DNA of 64,000 nucleotides from Nitrospinaceae bacterium (GCA_029261405.1 JAJDBK010000017.1:1-64000), one strand, 5' to 3'. Positions 1-9,043 are shown, counted from the first letter of the stretch. Numbers and translations are program-made. The notes: generated by a model not told the origin, from the letters alone.

Positions 1-44
1 AAAAAAAACCGGCGCCCGACATTTATCTACAGGCCGGACACCGG
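1..44 (-). terminator. Rho-independent terminator of the sulfite reductase gene
   Basis: Read on the minus strand, a 12-bp stem (arms at 33-44 and 9-20) pairs along its full length when G-U wobbles are allowed. It is followed directly by eight T residues. It lies just past the stop codon of the sulfite reductase gene, as expected for an intrinsic terminator of the cysH-sulfite reductase transcript. Confidence 0.8.
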
Positions 45-51
45 AATAAAA

Positions 52-2292
52 TTAACCTTTTTTGATGACGAGCAGGTGCTGGTCACCCTCTTTTGTCTGC
101 GACAGAATCTCGTGGCCGTCGTTTGCCAAACTCATCGGTACGTTGCGTATCGGGGAGCCGTCGTCTAACAGCGCTTCTAAAATCGAGCCGGAAGGCGCCC
201 CCTCTAATGCAAGTTTCACCTTGATATAGTTGAATGGGCATTTCACGCCGGTCAGGTCTAGCCGTTTCGGAGCGTCCAGATCTTCCGCGCCTTCATCAAC
301 GATGTTCGCTTTACCGTTTATCCGGGTATAAGCCGCCAGACACTCCTCAAGGAATCCTTCTGTCAGTTCCAGCCGGGTAGTGGCGTCCGCTCCGCAGATC
401 GAATCGCCGTTTGTCGGTGGTGAGAGTAACTGCCGATAGTTCTCCGGCACAAAACCACGGGTGATTATCTTGTTGTCGAACTCTTTAAAAAGCTCCTCGT
501 CCGTCTCCGGGTCGAGTCCGTAAGTTACCAGCAACGCCCGCGCCGACTGGATAACCCCCTTGTGCAAATCCTTAACAGAATCGCCGGGTGTCTCCGCTCG
601 TCTCGCCGACGCAAGATCGTGTCGCGCCTGATTGAAATAAGCGTCGATGATATCGATAGCGGCGCCACCACATTCGCCGGGGCCTACCTCTTCGAGACTA
701 AACTCTTTTTCAGCGTCAAAATCGAGATAAGAGTCGCGGTCCGTTTCCGGGCTTTCGAGGGTAGTGTACTCTTTAAGCTCCTCCTCGAATTTTTCCGCCC
801 CGATTCGCAAAACCCGTTCATGAAGTGTTTCGCCAACCTGTTTTTCGTCGTCCAGAATCGCGATGACACGTTTTAATGCGTCAATAGTCCGTTTCGCCGG
901 AATTTTCGCCACCGGAATACCGAACTTGCCGTCATTCACAAGCGTACCGCCCAGATAGAACTGGTAGTGCGGAACAAGAATGTCGTTTATCTTTCTGGCT
1001 GACCCCTGCAACCCGATATCCGCCGTGTGGTGATGTCCACAAGCGTTCGGGCAACCGCTAACCGCGATACGAAGTCGCGATCCTGTAGCAAGCCCGTCTG
1101 CAAGCTCTTCCAGCCGTTTCGCAAAAGCTTTCGAGTCGGTAATGCCTTCGTTACAGGTAGCCGCGCCGTTACACGATGTCACCCGCGATACTTTCTCAGG
1201 CTCTACGATCCGGATATCGATTCCGGCCAGACCTTCGACAAACGACCCGACTTCACCCTCTGACAAACCGGTAAATACCAGATCGGCCTGTTTGGTGATA
1301 AGCAATCTGACTTCCGGGTAACCGTCGAGCAGTTTATACAGTCTGCGTAACTGGTCCGATGTAAGGTCGCCTGTAGGTATCCGCGCTGTAACTGATTTAC
1401 TGCTGGTATCGACCGGATCAAACGAACCTTCAGGTATATCCATCGGTTCAAGATCAGAAAGGTTCGCAAGCTCCGTCTCGTAGTGCGACCTGAATTTCTC
1501 AATACCGAACTTCTCTATAAGAAATTTTAACCTCGCCCTGTTCCGGTTGATTCTGGTTCCGTACCGGTTAAAAACTTTCAGAATAGCCAGAATCGACCTG
1601 TTAAGCTCTTCGGGTCTTACGAAATCAATCAGCGGTAGGGCAAATCTGGGCATAGCTCCCTGCCCACCACCGACATAGATGGCAAACCCCTGCTCACCAT
1701 TGACCACAGTATTGATGGCCGCTATATCGTCCACCAATCCACCTGCGCACCCTTTGCCATGTCCGCAGATGGTGATTTTCATCTTACGGGGCAATCCTTT
1801 GGAGAACTCGTGACCCAGAAAGTAGTCAGAAACCTCCACAGCCACCGGAATCACGTTTACGGCGTCTTCATGGATCGACTCGTCATTATCACAAGCGTTG
1901 ACGTTACGGATCGAGTTGCCACCGGCGCCGAGCGAAATAATGCCCGTTTCATTCAGCGATTCGAGAAGAGGCGTAAGGTTGTCGAGGGTGACCTGATAAA
2001 ACTGGATATCCTGTCTGGTGGTGAAATGTACAATCCCGTCGGAGTAGCTGTCCGTAGCGTCCGCAAGTCCGGGAAGAGTCTCTTTATCGAGAACTCCGGC
2101 GGCGACCTTCGTGCGGACCATAAAAAGATCCTTCTGCCGCTGGCTATATACTCCAAAATTGAGTCTGGCCGCCTTGAACTCATCAGAAGTCGCAGCGCCC
2201 TTCTTATACTTGTCGAAGACATCCCTGAACCCTACAAGGGCGTTGTTTACTTTCTCTCTTCTTGTCGTTGACCGTATCTGGGTAATCGTCAT
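52..2292 (-). CDS. Sulfite/nitrite reductase hemoprotein fused to a HEPN-like segment and a C-terminal TusA-like domain
   Basis: A siroheme-[4Fe-4S] reductase, most likely reducing sulfite to sulfide in the cytoplasm. Two ferredoxin-like half domains and the siroheme-binding region occupy about residues 40-490. The cluster ligands are C374 and C380 (C-x5-C) and C414 and C418 (CPNAC). Residues about 545-640 are helical and HEPN-like. Residues about 677-746 are TusA/SirA-like, with the active-site cysteine C685 in a CPFN motif where the family usually has CPxP. At 746 residues it is longer than a stand-alone hemoprotein (about 550-600). The ATG at 2292 has AAGGAG 10 bases upstream. It lies 70 bases after the APS/PAPS reductase gene on the same strand, supporting sulfate assimilation. 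Nitrite as substrate cannot be excluded. Confidence 0.85.
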   Translation of the reverse strand: MTITQIRSTTRREKVNNALVGFRDVFDKYKKGAATSDEFKAARLNFGVYSQRQKDLFMVRTKVAAGVLDKETLPGLADATDSYSDGIVHFTTRQDIQFYQVTLDNLTPLLESLNETGIISLGAGGNSIRNVNACDNDESIHEDAVNVIPVAVEVSDYFLGHEFSKGLPRKMKITICGHGKGCAGGLVDDIAAINTVVNGEQGFAIYVGGGQGAMPRFALPLIDFVRPEELNRSILAILKVFNRYGTRINRNRARLKFLIEKFGIEKFRSHYETELANLSDLEPMDIPEGSFDPVDTSSKSVTARIPTGDLTSDQLRRLYKLLDGYPEVRLLITKQADLVFTGLSEGEVGSFVEGLAGIDIRIVEPEKVSRVTSCNGAATCNEGITDSKAFAKRLEELADGLATGSRLRIAVSGCPNACGHHHTADIGLQGSARKINDILVPHYQFYLGGTLVNDGKFGIPVAKIPAKRTIDALKRVIAILDDEKQVGETLHERVLRIGAEKFEEELKEYTTLESPETDRDSYLDFDAEKEFSLEEVGPGECGGAAIDIIDAYFNQARHDLASARRAETPGDSVKDLHKGVIQSARALLVTYGLDPETDEELFKEFDNKIITRGFVPENYRQLLSPPTNGDSICGADATTRLELTEGFLEECLAAYTRINGKANIVDEGAEDLDAPKRLDLTGVKCPFNYIKVKLALEGAPSGSILEALLDDGSPIRNVPMSLANDGHEILSQTKEGDQHLLVIKKG

Positions 2293-2328
2293 GTCGCAAA
2301 AAACTCCTTCATGAATCCTGCAACCTCA

Positions 2329-2351
2329 CCCGGCCCACAAACGGGGCCGGG
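2329..2351. promoter_or_regulatory. Intergenic GC-rich hairpin between cysH and sulfite reductase
   Basis: CCCGGCCC and GGGCCGGG are separated by a short A-rich loop in the 70-bp gap between the two genes. There is no T-tract on the minus strand, so it is unlikely to be a full terminator. It may act as an mRNA processing or stabilising stem. The role is inferred. Confidence 0.35.
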
Positions 2352-2362
2352 CGGGTCGGGGA

Positions 2363-3166
2363 TTATCTGTCTTCGATATCCGATTCGCTGATCTCACCTG
2401 CGGTAACAGCTTCCGGATGAATATCCTCTTCCTTGATTGCGTCCACGTCCACATTCGTCACCGCTTTGAGCGGCTGGGTGTGGATTCCACATTCGCCACC
2501 ACACTTGGAGGTGTTGAGCCATCTGCCGGCCCGTTCATTGTCATCTGTGGTTATCACTGTGCAAGGTGAACAACCGAGAGAGCGATACCCCTCCGCGTAG
2601 AGCGGGTTGACCTTCACCTGGTACTGGGCGAGGTATTGCCAAATCTCACGCTCCTTGAAAAGAAGGATCGGATTGAGTTTGATCAGGTCGTGGTCCCTCT
2701 TTTCGATCTCTTTATAGTCGGTACGGGTTCTACCCTCTGTGCATCGCAGGCCGGTGATCCAGCACTCTACGTTCATCTCGTGTACGGCCTGTATGACCGG
2801 CTCCACTTTCAGTATCTGGCAACATTTATCGGGATCGGTTTCGTAGAGGGGACCGATATCCTGGTCCGACTTAAAAACCTTGAGGCTGGGGTACTCATCA
2901 ACGAGATCGTTCATGAATGTGATGGTCTCAGCCGGTTTATACTTGGTGGTGACGATGAAACCTCTAACATCCGGGTTTACCTTTACAGCCAGATCCCATA
3001 CAACCATAGAGTCTTTGCCAAGACTGTTTGCCACAACAGACTTGTCGCCGAACTTGTCGAAAGACCATTCGAGCAGTTTTTTCGCTCTTTCGACCTTTTC
3101 GCCGAAATGCAGTTTGTTGACCAGTTCGGTCAGGTCATCTTTTTCAATCTCAAGCTCAATACTCAT
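2363..3166 (-). CDS. cysH: Phosphoadenylyl/adenylyl-sulfate reductase (CysH family, FeS type)
   Basis: Reduces APS (or PAPS) to sulfite with thioredoxin. A PP-loop motif SLGKDS lies near residues 48-53. The cysteine pairs C115-C116 and C199/C202 are the four ligands typical of the [4Fe-4S] APS-reductase type. The catalytic C226 sits in ECGIH. At 267 residues it has normal length. The ATG at 3166 is preferred because AGGAG stands 7 bases upstream; a TTG at 3172 is the alternative. It feeds sulfite to the downstream sulfite reductase. It is transcribed from a near-consensus promoter shared divergently with an Rrf2 regulator, which is a plausible controller. Confidence 0.9.
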   Translation of the reverse strand: MSIELEIEKDDLTELVNKLHFGEKVERAKKLLEWSFDKFGDKSVVANSLGKDSMVVWDLAVKVNPDVRGFIVTTKYKPAETITFMNDLVDEYPSLKVFKSDQDIGPLYETDPDKCCQILKVEPVIQAVHEMNVECWITGLRCTEGRTRTDYKEIEKRDHDLIKLNPILLFKEREIWQYLAQYQVKVNPLYAEGYRSLGCSPCTVITTDDNERAGRWLNTSKCGGECGIHTQPLKAVTNVDVDAIKEEDIHPEAVTAGEISESDIEDR

Positions 3167-3186
3167 CCTCAAACTCCTGTAATCCG

Positions 3187-3206
3187 ATTAATTCGATAAT
3201 TTCGAT
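3187..3206. promoter_or_regulatory. Candidate operator in the cysH leader
   Basis: An AT-rich imperfect palindrome ATTA-N6-TAAT (3187-3200) overlaps two direct copies of TTCGAT (3192-3197 and 3201-3206). It sits between the predicted cysH transcription start and its ribosome binding site. Its position beside a divergent Rrf2 gene suggests a regulator site, but no match to a defined operator is claimed. Confidence 0.3.
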
Positions 3207-3219
3207 GTAATTGGTAGGA

Positions 3220-3248
3220 ATAGTACACCTCGACCTTCCATGTGTCAA
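3220..3248 (-). promoter_or_regulatory. Sigma-70 promoter of cysH-sulfite reductase
   Basis: On the minus strand TTGACA (3248-3243) and TACTAT (3225-3220) are separated by 17 bases. The -35 is a perfect consensus and the -10 matches four of six positions. The cysH start codon is about 55 bases downstream of the -10. Confidence 0.75.
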
Positions 3249-3302
3249 CGATTTTTTATATAAGCTCATAACCCATTCTGTATCAATACTGTAAAAATCG
3301 AG

Positions 3303-3332
3303 TTGTTTTTTAATTCTACCTGATATTATACT
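3303..3332 (+). promoter_or_regulatory. Promoter of the Rrf2 regulator gene
   Basis: TTGTTT (3303-3308) and TATACT (3327-3332) are separated by 18 bases, ending 26 bases before the regulator start codon. An AGAGGA ribosome binding site follows. It is divergent from the cysH promoter within about 190 bases. Confidence 0.5.
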
Positions 3333-3358
3333 TAAGCGATAGGAATTAGAGGAATAAA

Positions 3359-3811
3359 ATGAAGTTTTCGGCAAAATTTGAATACGCGCTACTGACTCTG
3401 CTACATCTTAATTGCGAGCCGGACGATTCCCCTGTCTCTGGCAGGGCCATCTCTGAGGAGTTGGGCATACCGTACCGGTTTCTGGAGCAGATCCTGGGCG
3501 ACCTGAAAAAGGGCGGGCTTGTGAGAAGCGTTCGTGGCAACCAGGGCGGGTACAAACTTAACGCCGACGCAGAGGTTATTTCTATATACGATGTCTACGA
3601 GATCACCGATGGCAAGCTTGTGCCGTGGGACTGTTCCGTATCCGAATCGCAGGATCGTTGTGGCAAGAACCTTAACCAGTGTGTTATCAGCCAGTTCTAC
3701 GCCGATTTCAAGGAGACGTTTCGCACGTTAATGAAAAAGCATACGTTGCAAAGTCTTTGTATCAGATCGGCGGCGATGAAACGAGAGGCGGCCGCCACTT
3801 CCGCCAAATAA
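3359..3811 (+). CDS. Rrf2-family transcriptional regulator
   Basis: A 150-residue winged-helix regulator. The N-terminal half has the Rrf2 helix-turn-helix pattern (RAISEELGIPYRFLEQIL, then the GGY wing near residues 62-64). Three cysteines in the effector region (about residues 88, 98 and 104) match the FeS- or thiol-sensing segment of IscR/NsrR/CymR relatives. It is divergent from cysH-sulfite reductase, so control of sulfur assimilation, or of FeS or cysteine status, is likely. The specific ligand cannot be read from the sequence. Confidence 0.88.
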   Translation: MKFSAKFEYALLTLLHLNCEPDDSPVSGRAISEELGIPYRFLEQILGDLKKGGLVRSVRGNQGGYKLNADAEVISIYDVYEITDGKLVPWDCSVSESQDRCGKNLNQCVISQFYADFKETFRTLMKKHTLQSLCIRSAAMKREAAATSAK

Positions 3812-3817
3812 AACCTG

Positions 3818-3846
3818 TTGACACACTCTTATTTGAAACGTAGCAT
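3818..3846 (+). promoter_or_regulatory. Sigma-70 promoter of rho with a long leader
   Basis: TTGACA (3818-3823) and TAGCAT (3841-3846) are 17 bases apart. The leader to the rho ATG is about 140 nt. Long leaders are known for rho genes, which are often autoregulated by premature termination; that such control acts here is inference. Confidence 0.65.
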
Positions 3847-3991
3847 GGGTTTCGTATAAGAACATACCAACGACATAAACCATTCAAGTAAATCTTTTCG
3901 AGTAACCTACTGATTAACACGGAATGCGTAACTTTGCGCCCCGTGCTTTATATAACCTTATCTAAACAACCCTTTTGTAACAGACGGAATC

Positions 3992-5293
3992 ATGGCGGCA
4001 AAAAACACCCCCTCCAGCGACTCGGACACATCGTCCAATGAACCAATGAACGTAGCGACCCTTAAGAAAAAAACCGTTGTCGAGTTATCCGAAATAGCGG
4101 ACAAGTACAAGATTGAGGGAATTCGCGGCCTTCGCAAACAGGAGCTTATGTTCAAGATCCTGGAGGCCCAGACCGAGCAGGAGGGGCTGATTTATGGCGA
4201 AGGGGTTCTTGAGATATTGCCGGACGGGTTTGGATTTCTGCGGGCGCCATCGTTTAACTACCTGCCGGGTCCGGACGACATATATGTATCGCCATCCCAG
4301 ATAAGGAAGTTCGACCTTCGCACCGGCGACACAATCTCCGGGCAGATACGGGCGCCGAAAGAGAGTGAGCGTTATTTCGCTCTGCTGAAGGTGGAGACGA
4401 TCAACTTCGAGAAACCTGACACTTCCAAACATAAAACACTGTTTGACAACCTCACGCCTCTCTACCCGGAGGAGCGGTTTATCCTCGAATCTACCAAGGA
4501 AAACCTTAGCGGTCGGGTGTTAGACCTTGTATGCCCGATAGGTAAAGGTCAACGTTCCCTGATCGTATCGCCACCTCGGGCTGGTAAAACCATGGTGATG
4601 CAGTCTATCGCCAACTCGATCACACAAAACCACCCTGAAGTTTATCTGATTGTTCTGCTGATAGATGAACGACCCGAAGAGGTGACCGACATGCAGAGAT
4701 CGGTCGATAGCGAGGTTATCTCATCGACGTTTGACGAACCGGCCACCCGTCACGTTCAGGTTGCGGAGATGGTTATCGAGAAAGCGAAACGACTGGTTGA
4801 ACGGAAACGTGATGTTGTGATCCTGCTCGATTCTATCACGAGACTTGCGCGGGCTTATAATACGATTGTCCCGCCGTCGGGCAAGGTTTTGTCGGGTGGT
4901 GTTGACTCAAACGCGCTCCAGCGTCCGAAACGATTTTTTGGAGCCGCCCGGAATATCGAAGAGGGGGGATCGCTCACCATCATCGCCACCGCTCTTATAG
5001 ATACCGGCTCGCGTATGGACGACGTTATCTTCGAGGAGTTCAAAGGCACGGGTAATATGGAAGTGCATCTCGACCGGAAACTCGCCGACCGCCGTGTCTT
5101 CCCGGCCATCGATATCAGCAGATCGGGTACCCGTAAAGAGGAGCTACTTATGGACGCTGATGACCTGCGCCGTATCTGGGTGCTCAGGAAGGTATTGCAA
5201 CCGATGGATTCCGTGGAAGCGATGGAACTTCTCGTGGACAAGATGCGGATGGCCAAATCGAACAAGAAATTTTTGGAGTCGATGAACGCTTAG
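3992..5293 (+). CDS. rho: Transcription termination factor Rho
   Basis: Hexameric RNA-dependent ATPase that terminates transcription. An N-terminal helical domain (about residues 20-60) precedes the cold-shock-like RNA-binding domain ([16 protein letters not shown], about residues 69-84). The Walker A motif PPRAGKTMV lies near residue 195, followed by the Walker B and Q-loop regions ([16 protein letters not shown] and LSGGVD). At 433 residues it has standard length without a large insertion. It appears monocistronic, starting after its own promoter and followed by an IS remnant. Confidence 0.97.
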   Translation: MAAKNTPSSDSDTSSNEPMNVATLKKKTVVELSEIADKYKIEGIRGLRKQELMFKILEAQTEQEGLIYGEGVLEILPDGFGFLRAPSFNYLPGPDDIYVSPSQIRKFDLRTGDTISGQIRAPKESERYFALLKVETINFEKPDTSKHKTLFDNLTPLYPEERFILESTKENLSGRVLDLVCPIGKGQRSLIVSPPRAGKTMVMQSIANSITQNHPEVYLIVLLIDERPEEVTDMQRSVDSEVISSTFDEPATRHVQVAEMVIEKAKRLVERKRDVVILLDSITRLARAYNTIVPPSGKVLSGGVDSNALQRPKRFFGAARNIEEGGSLTIIATALIDTGSRMDDVIFEEFKGTGNMEVHLDRKLADRRVFPAIDISRSGTRKEELLMDADDLRRIWVLRKVLQPMDSVEAMELLVDKMRMAKSNKKFLESMNA

Positions 5294-5382
5294 ATAGCGC
5301 CGTCACGAGATAGCCGCCAGAGCGCGATACACCTGATTTGAACAGTAGCGAGGAATTAGGCTGTACTCCTGGCGTATCGCGT

Positions 5383-5640
5383 TGCAATGGCTGGCGTCGA
5401 TCATCAGCCATTCATAATCGGGGTCATCAACAAGAGTTTCCAGGAGTTTTTTCCACATACCCTTCTCCCGCCAACGGCAAAAACGCCTCTGGACATTCTT
5501 CCAAGGATAAACAATCGGTTATCCTTGGCAACACCACCCCAACAGCCCGCACGGCCAGATAAATGTCGCTCCAGCAATGCCCATACCTTATCCGATATAT
5601 CGTGTCGCCTATGTGGACGCTGTCATATCAACCCTCCTGT
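5383..5640 (-). mobile_element. Degenerate IS5-family transposase fragment
   Basis: On the minus strand, pieces of an IS5-type transposase N-terminus are readable in different frames: ISDKVWALLE and GGVAKDNRLF, then WKNVQRRFCRWREKG, then WLMIDASHC. The residues normally lying between DNRLF and WKN (about 20) are deleted and at least two frameshifts are present. Homology stops after the first catalytic-Asp motif (DASHC). It is a dead remnant in the gap between rho and the radical SAM genes. The rest of 5294-5691 holds nothing else recognised. Confidence 0.7.
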
Positions 5641-5691
5641 TGGCTTGATATGATGCTACACTATGCTATTTCTCATCTCGTGAGACACTAT

Positions 5692-6906
5692 CTAGGAGTC
5701 TTTCATCTCCTCCATGGCTTTCTGGACCTGGTATGCGGGTGGTTCGTATATGCAAAACGGCTCCTCGGCCAGATAATTGCCGCCTGTGTAGAAAAAAGCG
5801 CGCGCCCGACACCCTTCACACACAGTCTTATAGTCACAAGCGCCACATTTACCTTCAAGGTTCTCCTGATCCCGAAGTTTCCCGAATATTTCCGAGTCCT
5901 TCCATATATCCTTGAAGTGTCTCTTCCTGACGTGTCCAGCCTCCAGCGGAAAATAACCACAGGGGAAAACCTCACCTTTGTGGGAGATGAAACAGATCGA
6001 CTGTCCGGCAAGGCAACCCTTGGTCATGGCGGCCATGCCGTGGGTCTTCGGGGTTACTGTAATTCCTTCAGCGGCGGCCCGCTGACGCATAATCCTGAAG
6101 TAGTGGGGGGCGCATGTGGCTTTGAGCTGAATTTTATTTTCCAGCGATACACCGTAGAACCAGTTGAGCACCTCTTCATATTTCTCCGCATCGAGCGACT
6201 GCGACTCCTCGATCTCCACACCACAACCTACCGGCACCAACATGAAAATATGGAGAGCGTCCACACCGAGGTTGACCGCGTTCGAGTAGATTTCTTCTAC
6301 TTGATGAACATTATGCTTGGCGATGGTGCAGTTTATCTGGGTCGATACACCGACATCCTGGACATATTTTATCCCTTTTACCGCGCGGTCAAAAGAGCCT
6401 GGCAGTTTTCTGAACATGTCGTGGGTCTCCGGGGTCGCGCCGTCGAGGGATACCGCAACCCGCTGGACACCGGAGTCTTTCAGCTTTTGAGCGATTTCGG
6501 GAGTAATCATGGTGCCGTTGCTGGCCAAAGCCACGGTAAGCCCGACATCGTTGGCATGAGCCGCCAACTGAAAGATATCGGGCCGCATCAGAGGTTCACC
6601 ACCGGAGAAAACCAGTATACACTCACCTGTTTCCCTGATCTGGTCGATCAGTTTCAGCGATTCTTCAGTGGAGAGATCAGACTCCATCAGTTGCTTCGAT
6701 ACATCAATGCGTCGGCAATGGATACATTCGAGGTTGCACCCCGCTGTGGTCTCCCAGAACAGAACCCGCAATTGGTTCTCCTGGTTATTCATGAAGTTTC
6801 GGGCCATGTCGCCAGATTTGTCGGTCTCTTTTATATCTTTATAGACATCCTTTATGACACCTCCCGGATGTCCTCCCGGATGTTTTCCTTTTTGGGGATG
6901 CGGCAT
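5692..6906 (-). CDS. ahbD: AhbD-type radical SAM heme synthase (NirJ family)
   Basis: Radical SAM enzyme expected to decarboxylate the two propionates of Fe-coproporphyrin III to give heme in the siroheme-dependent pathway. The [4Fe-4S]/SAM motif is C57-x3-C61-x2-C64 (CNLECIHC). SGGEPL and SLDGA follow in the barrel. A C-terminal cysteine-rich region (CGACDYKTVCEGC plus further cysteines) would bind an auxiliary cluster. The N-terminus is rich in His, Gly and Lys. It starts 19 bases after the NirJ/AhbC-like gene with a TTGGAG ribosome site, so the two are co-transcribed. A role in heme d1 synthesis is the main alternative. Confidence 0.75.
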   Translation of the reverse strand: MPHPQKGKHPGGHPGGVIKDVYKDIKETDKSGDMARNFMNNQENQLRVLFWETTAGCNLECIHCRRIDVSKQLMESDLSTEESLKLIDQIRETGECILVFSGGEPLMRPDIFQLAAHANDVGLTVALASNGTMITPEIAQKLKDSGVQRVAVSLDGATPETHDMFRKLPGSFDRAVKGIKYVQDVGVSTQINCTIAKHNVHQVEEIYSNAVNLGVDALHIFMLVPVGCGVEIEESQSLDAEKYEEVLNWFYGVSLENKIQLKATCAPHYFRIMRQRAAAEGITVTPKTHGMAAMTKGCLAGQSICFISHKGEVFPCGYFPLEAGHVRKRHFKDIWKDSEIFGKLRDQENLEGKCGACDYKTVCEGCRARAFFYTGGNYLAEEPFCIYEPPAYQVQKAMEEMKDS

Positions 6907-6925
6907 TAATTTCGCTCCAATATGT

Positions 6926-8221
6926 TTATACGCCGGAAGGCGCGGTTCGTTTTTTCAGAAGATGCTCGGGAACCGGGAAATCCTCCCCTTTCGCTTTTAA
7001 CTCCTCACGGTCAGCCGGGCTGATTCCGCACTCCTCGTCAGTAAGGTAACAAGCCGGGTCGGGAGCGGTCGGGTCGTTGTATACGAGGTCGGCCCGGACC
7101 CTCAAGGCTCCGCCGCACATCATCAGAAACTTGCACTTGGCGCATTTGCCCCTCAGGTTGTCGAGCCTGTGTTTTAAAAGGCTCATCACCTTGTCCGACT
7201 CGTCGGTCCAGATCTCGGAAAATTTGCGATCCCGGACGTTGCCGAAGGAGTAGTGCATCCAGAACTGGTCTGCGTGTACGTTTCCTTTAAAATCGATATC
7301 GCCGAAAGATACGCCGGAGGAGTAACGACCACCGCCGTTCCATTCGAGCATCTTTTTTACCTTCTCAGCTTTCTCCGGGTTCTTCTCCAGCAGTTTCATA
7401 TAGAGGTAAGGCCCGTCCACATGGTTGTCTACCGTAAGGATATCCTTGTCGAGTCCACGGCTGTGAAAGTCGTCGGTTCGCCGGATGATTGTGTCCATGG
7501 CGTGCCGGGTCTCCTCGTGGGTCAGATCCTCGTCGGTTAAATCGGACGCTCTTCCTGAATAGACCAGATGGTAGAAACAGGCGCGTTGCACGTTCTCTTT
7601 TTCGATGAAATCGAAAATCTGGTCGAGGTTCTCGTAGTTGTGCCGGGTAAGCGTCAGTCGGAGTCCGACTTTCTGTCCCACCTTCACACAGTTGCGGAAT
7701 CCACGGACAGCCTTGTCGAAAGCCCCCTTTTTGCCACGAAAATGGTCGTTGATATCGCCGATTCCGTCGAGAGATATACCTACATATGTAAAACCGTTAT
7801 CCTTGATCCTTTGCGCAGTCTCTTCATCTATAAGCACACCGTTGGTGGAGAGGGTCATACGGAGACCGATCTCCTTGGCGTGTTCGGCCAGCGCCCATAT
7901 ATCCTTTCGCACCAGCGGTTCGCCACCGGAAAAGAGGACCGCAGGTATGCCGAACGCCTTCAGATCGTCTAACAGGTTGAGTCCTTCCTGAGTGGAAAGC
8001 TCGCCTGAGTAGGCTTTCTCTTCAGAATCGGTGTAGCAGTGAATGCACTTTAAGTTACAGGTACGGGTAATGTTCCAGGCGGTTACGGGCCGCCGCTCCG
8101 CCGAAGATTTTGGCACTTCGTGGGCGTTTGGCATATTTTTCATCCCGTGCGACTGACGTCCGTAACGAATGGCGTCGCCTTCGTTCTCCTTGTCGCAATA
8201 AAGGGCGGAAATACCTATCAT
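6926..8221 (-). CDS. NirJ/AhbC-type radical SAM protein (siroheme-derived heme pathway)
   Basis: A 431-residue radical SAM protein. The cluster motif is C55-x3-C59-x2-C62 (CNLKCIHC), followed by GGEPLVR and the SLDGIG segment. The C-terminal region with CAKCKFLMMCGG is typical of the NirJ/AhbC group. AhbC removes acetate groups from 12,18-didecarboxysiroheme; NirJ acts in heme d1 synthesis. Pairing with an AhbD-like gene favours AhbC, but the sequence also resembles true NirJ, including the YHLVYSGRA and DNHVDG segments. It is first in a two-gene operon, with GGAGG upstream of the ATG at 8221. No ahbA/ahbB or nirD-like genes are in the window. Confidence 0.75.
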   Translation of the reverse strand: MIGISALYCDKENEGDAIRYGRQSHGMKNMPNAHEVPKSSAERRPVTAWNITRTCNLKCIHCYTDSEEKAYSGELSTQEGLNLLDDLKAFGIPAVLFSGGEPLVRKDIWALAEHAKEIGLRMTLSTNGVLIDEETAQRIKDNGFTYVGISLDGIGDINDHFRGKKGAFDKAVRGFRNCVKVGQKVGLRLTLTRHNYENLDQIFDFIEKENVQRACFYHLVYSGRASDLTDEDLTHEETRHAMDTIIRRTDDFHSRGLDKDILTVDNHVDGPYLYMKLLEKNPEKAEKVKKMLEWNGGGRYSSGVSFGDIDFKGNVHADQFWMHYSFGNVRDRKFSEIWTDESDKVMSLLKHRLDNLRGKCAKCKFLMMCGGALRVRADLVYNDPTAPDPACYLTDEECGISPADREELKAKGEDFPVPEHLLKKRTAPSGV

Positions 8222-8358
8222 CTATTAAATTCCTCCGAGTTACACGCGGGGTGGTTGTTCATACAGGATGTGTCGCAAAAACACGTCTGGCGTAGTTTAT
8301 CAATATACGCTGTAACAGTTTAGCGTCCGAAGGTACCCGGAGGCAAGGGAAAGCTCGG

Positions 8359-8889
8359 TTACTTCATCCGCCGGAAGTCGTAGGGGGAGACGTAGGAGGG
8401 GTCCCCCCAGATGTTTACCTTTTCCCCCTTGGCGACATTCTCCGCATTGAAGAGTATCTTTACATAATATTGATTATATTGCTTTTTTCTGGTGCGGACC
8501 GGGTGATATATCTCGGCCAATCCACGGCGGATAAGCTCCAGATTGACGTTGATCTTGTCGAGAAAAATAATGCCCTGGACCCTGCGAAACTTATCGACTC
8601 CGAATGACTCCACGATAACCTCCTTGTCCTTAACCAGTGTGGAAAGCTCGTTTTTCGCCTGATTGTAGAAAGGTTGGGCCACCCCGGTTTTGGTGTTCAG
8701 ATCGGGAGCGTCTATGTAGGCGAGTTGGACACGCATACTCTTTCCCTTGTCATCCTCCACAAGCACAGTGTCGCCATCGTAGACGTGGGTCACACGGCCC
8801 CAGATGAAATCCTCGGCCATTACAGGAGTGACGGAAAGAACAAAAAGAGCCACCAGCGCCACAACCATTAAAGGAAGCGTCCCCGCCAT
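8359..8889 (-). CDS. Secreted thermonuclease-like (SNase) protein
   Basis: Staphylococcal-nuclease fold. The start at 8889 gives a clear signal peptide (a hydrophobic run ending near VMA); a longer frame reaching a TTG at 8982 lacks a ribosome site. Motifs GDTV, RVQLAYIDAPD and DKFRRVQG cover the calcium- and nucleotide-binding region. The usual glutamate of the IDAPE motif is aspartate here, which could weaken catalysis. The likely location is periplasmic or surface. It is a single gene next to the radical SAM pair with no obvious functional link. Confidence 0.75.
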   Translation of the reverse strand: MAGTLPLMVVALVALFVLSVTPVMAEDFIWGRVTHVYDGDTVLVEDDKGKSMRVQLAYIDAPDLNTKTGVAQPFYNQAKNELSTLVKDKEVIVESFGVDKFRRVQGIIFLDKINVNLELIRRGLAEIYHPVRTRKKQYNQYYVKILFNAENVAKGEKVNIWGDPSYVSPYDFRRMK

Positions 8890-9043
8890 AACCCGATTTG
8901 ATATTCCTTGCACAGAATTCTCCTTGGCGTGATCGAGTCTCTCTGCTACGATCTGACCAAAACCTGTAACTTGTAGTTTCAACTAACTATCATATAATTA
9001 TTTAACTAAAAATGGCAAATAAGAAAAAATCTGGAGTTTATCG

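Noticed and set aside
5563-6909. 448-residue open frame on the plus strand opposite the AhbD gene
   Set aside because: It mirrors the minus-strand radical SAM gene, has no recognisable motifs, and the minus-strand protein has clear catalytic cysteines.
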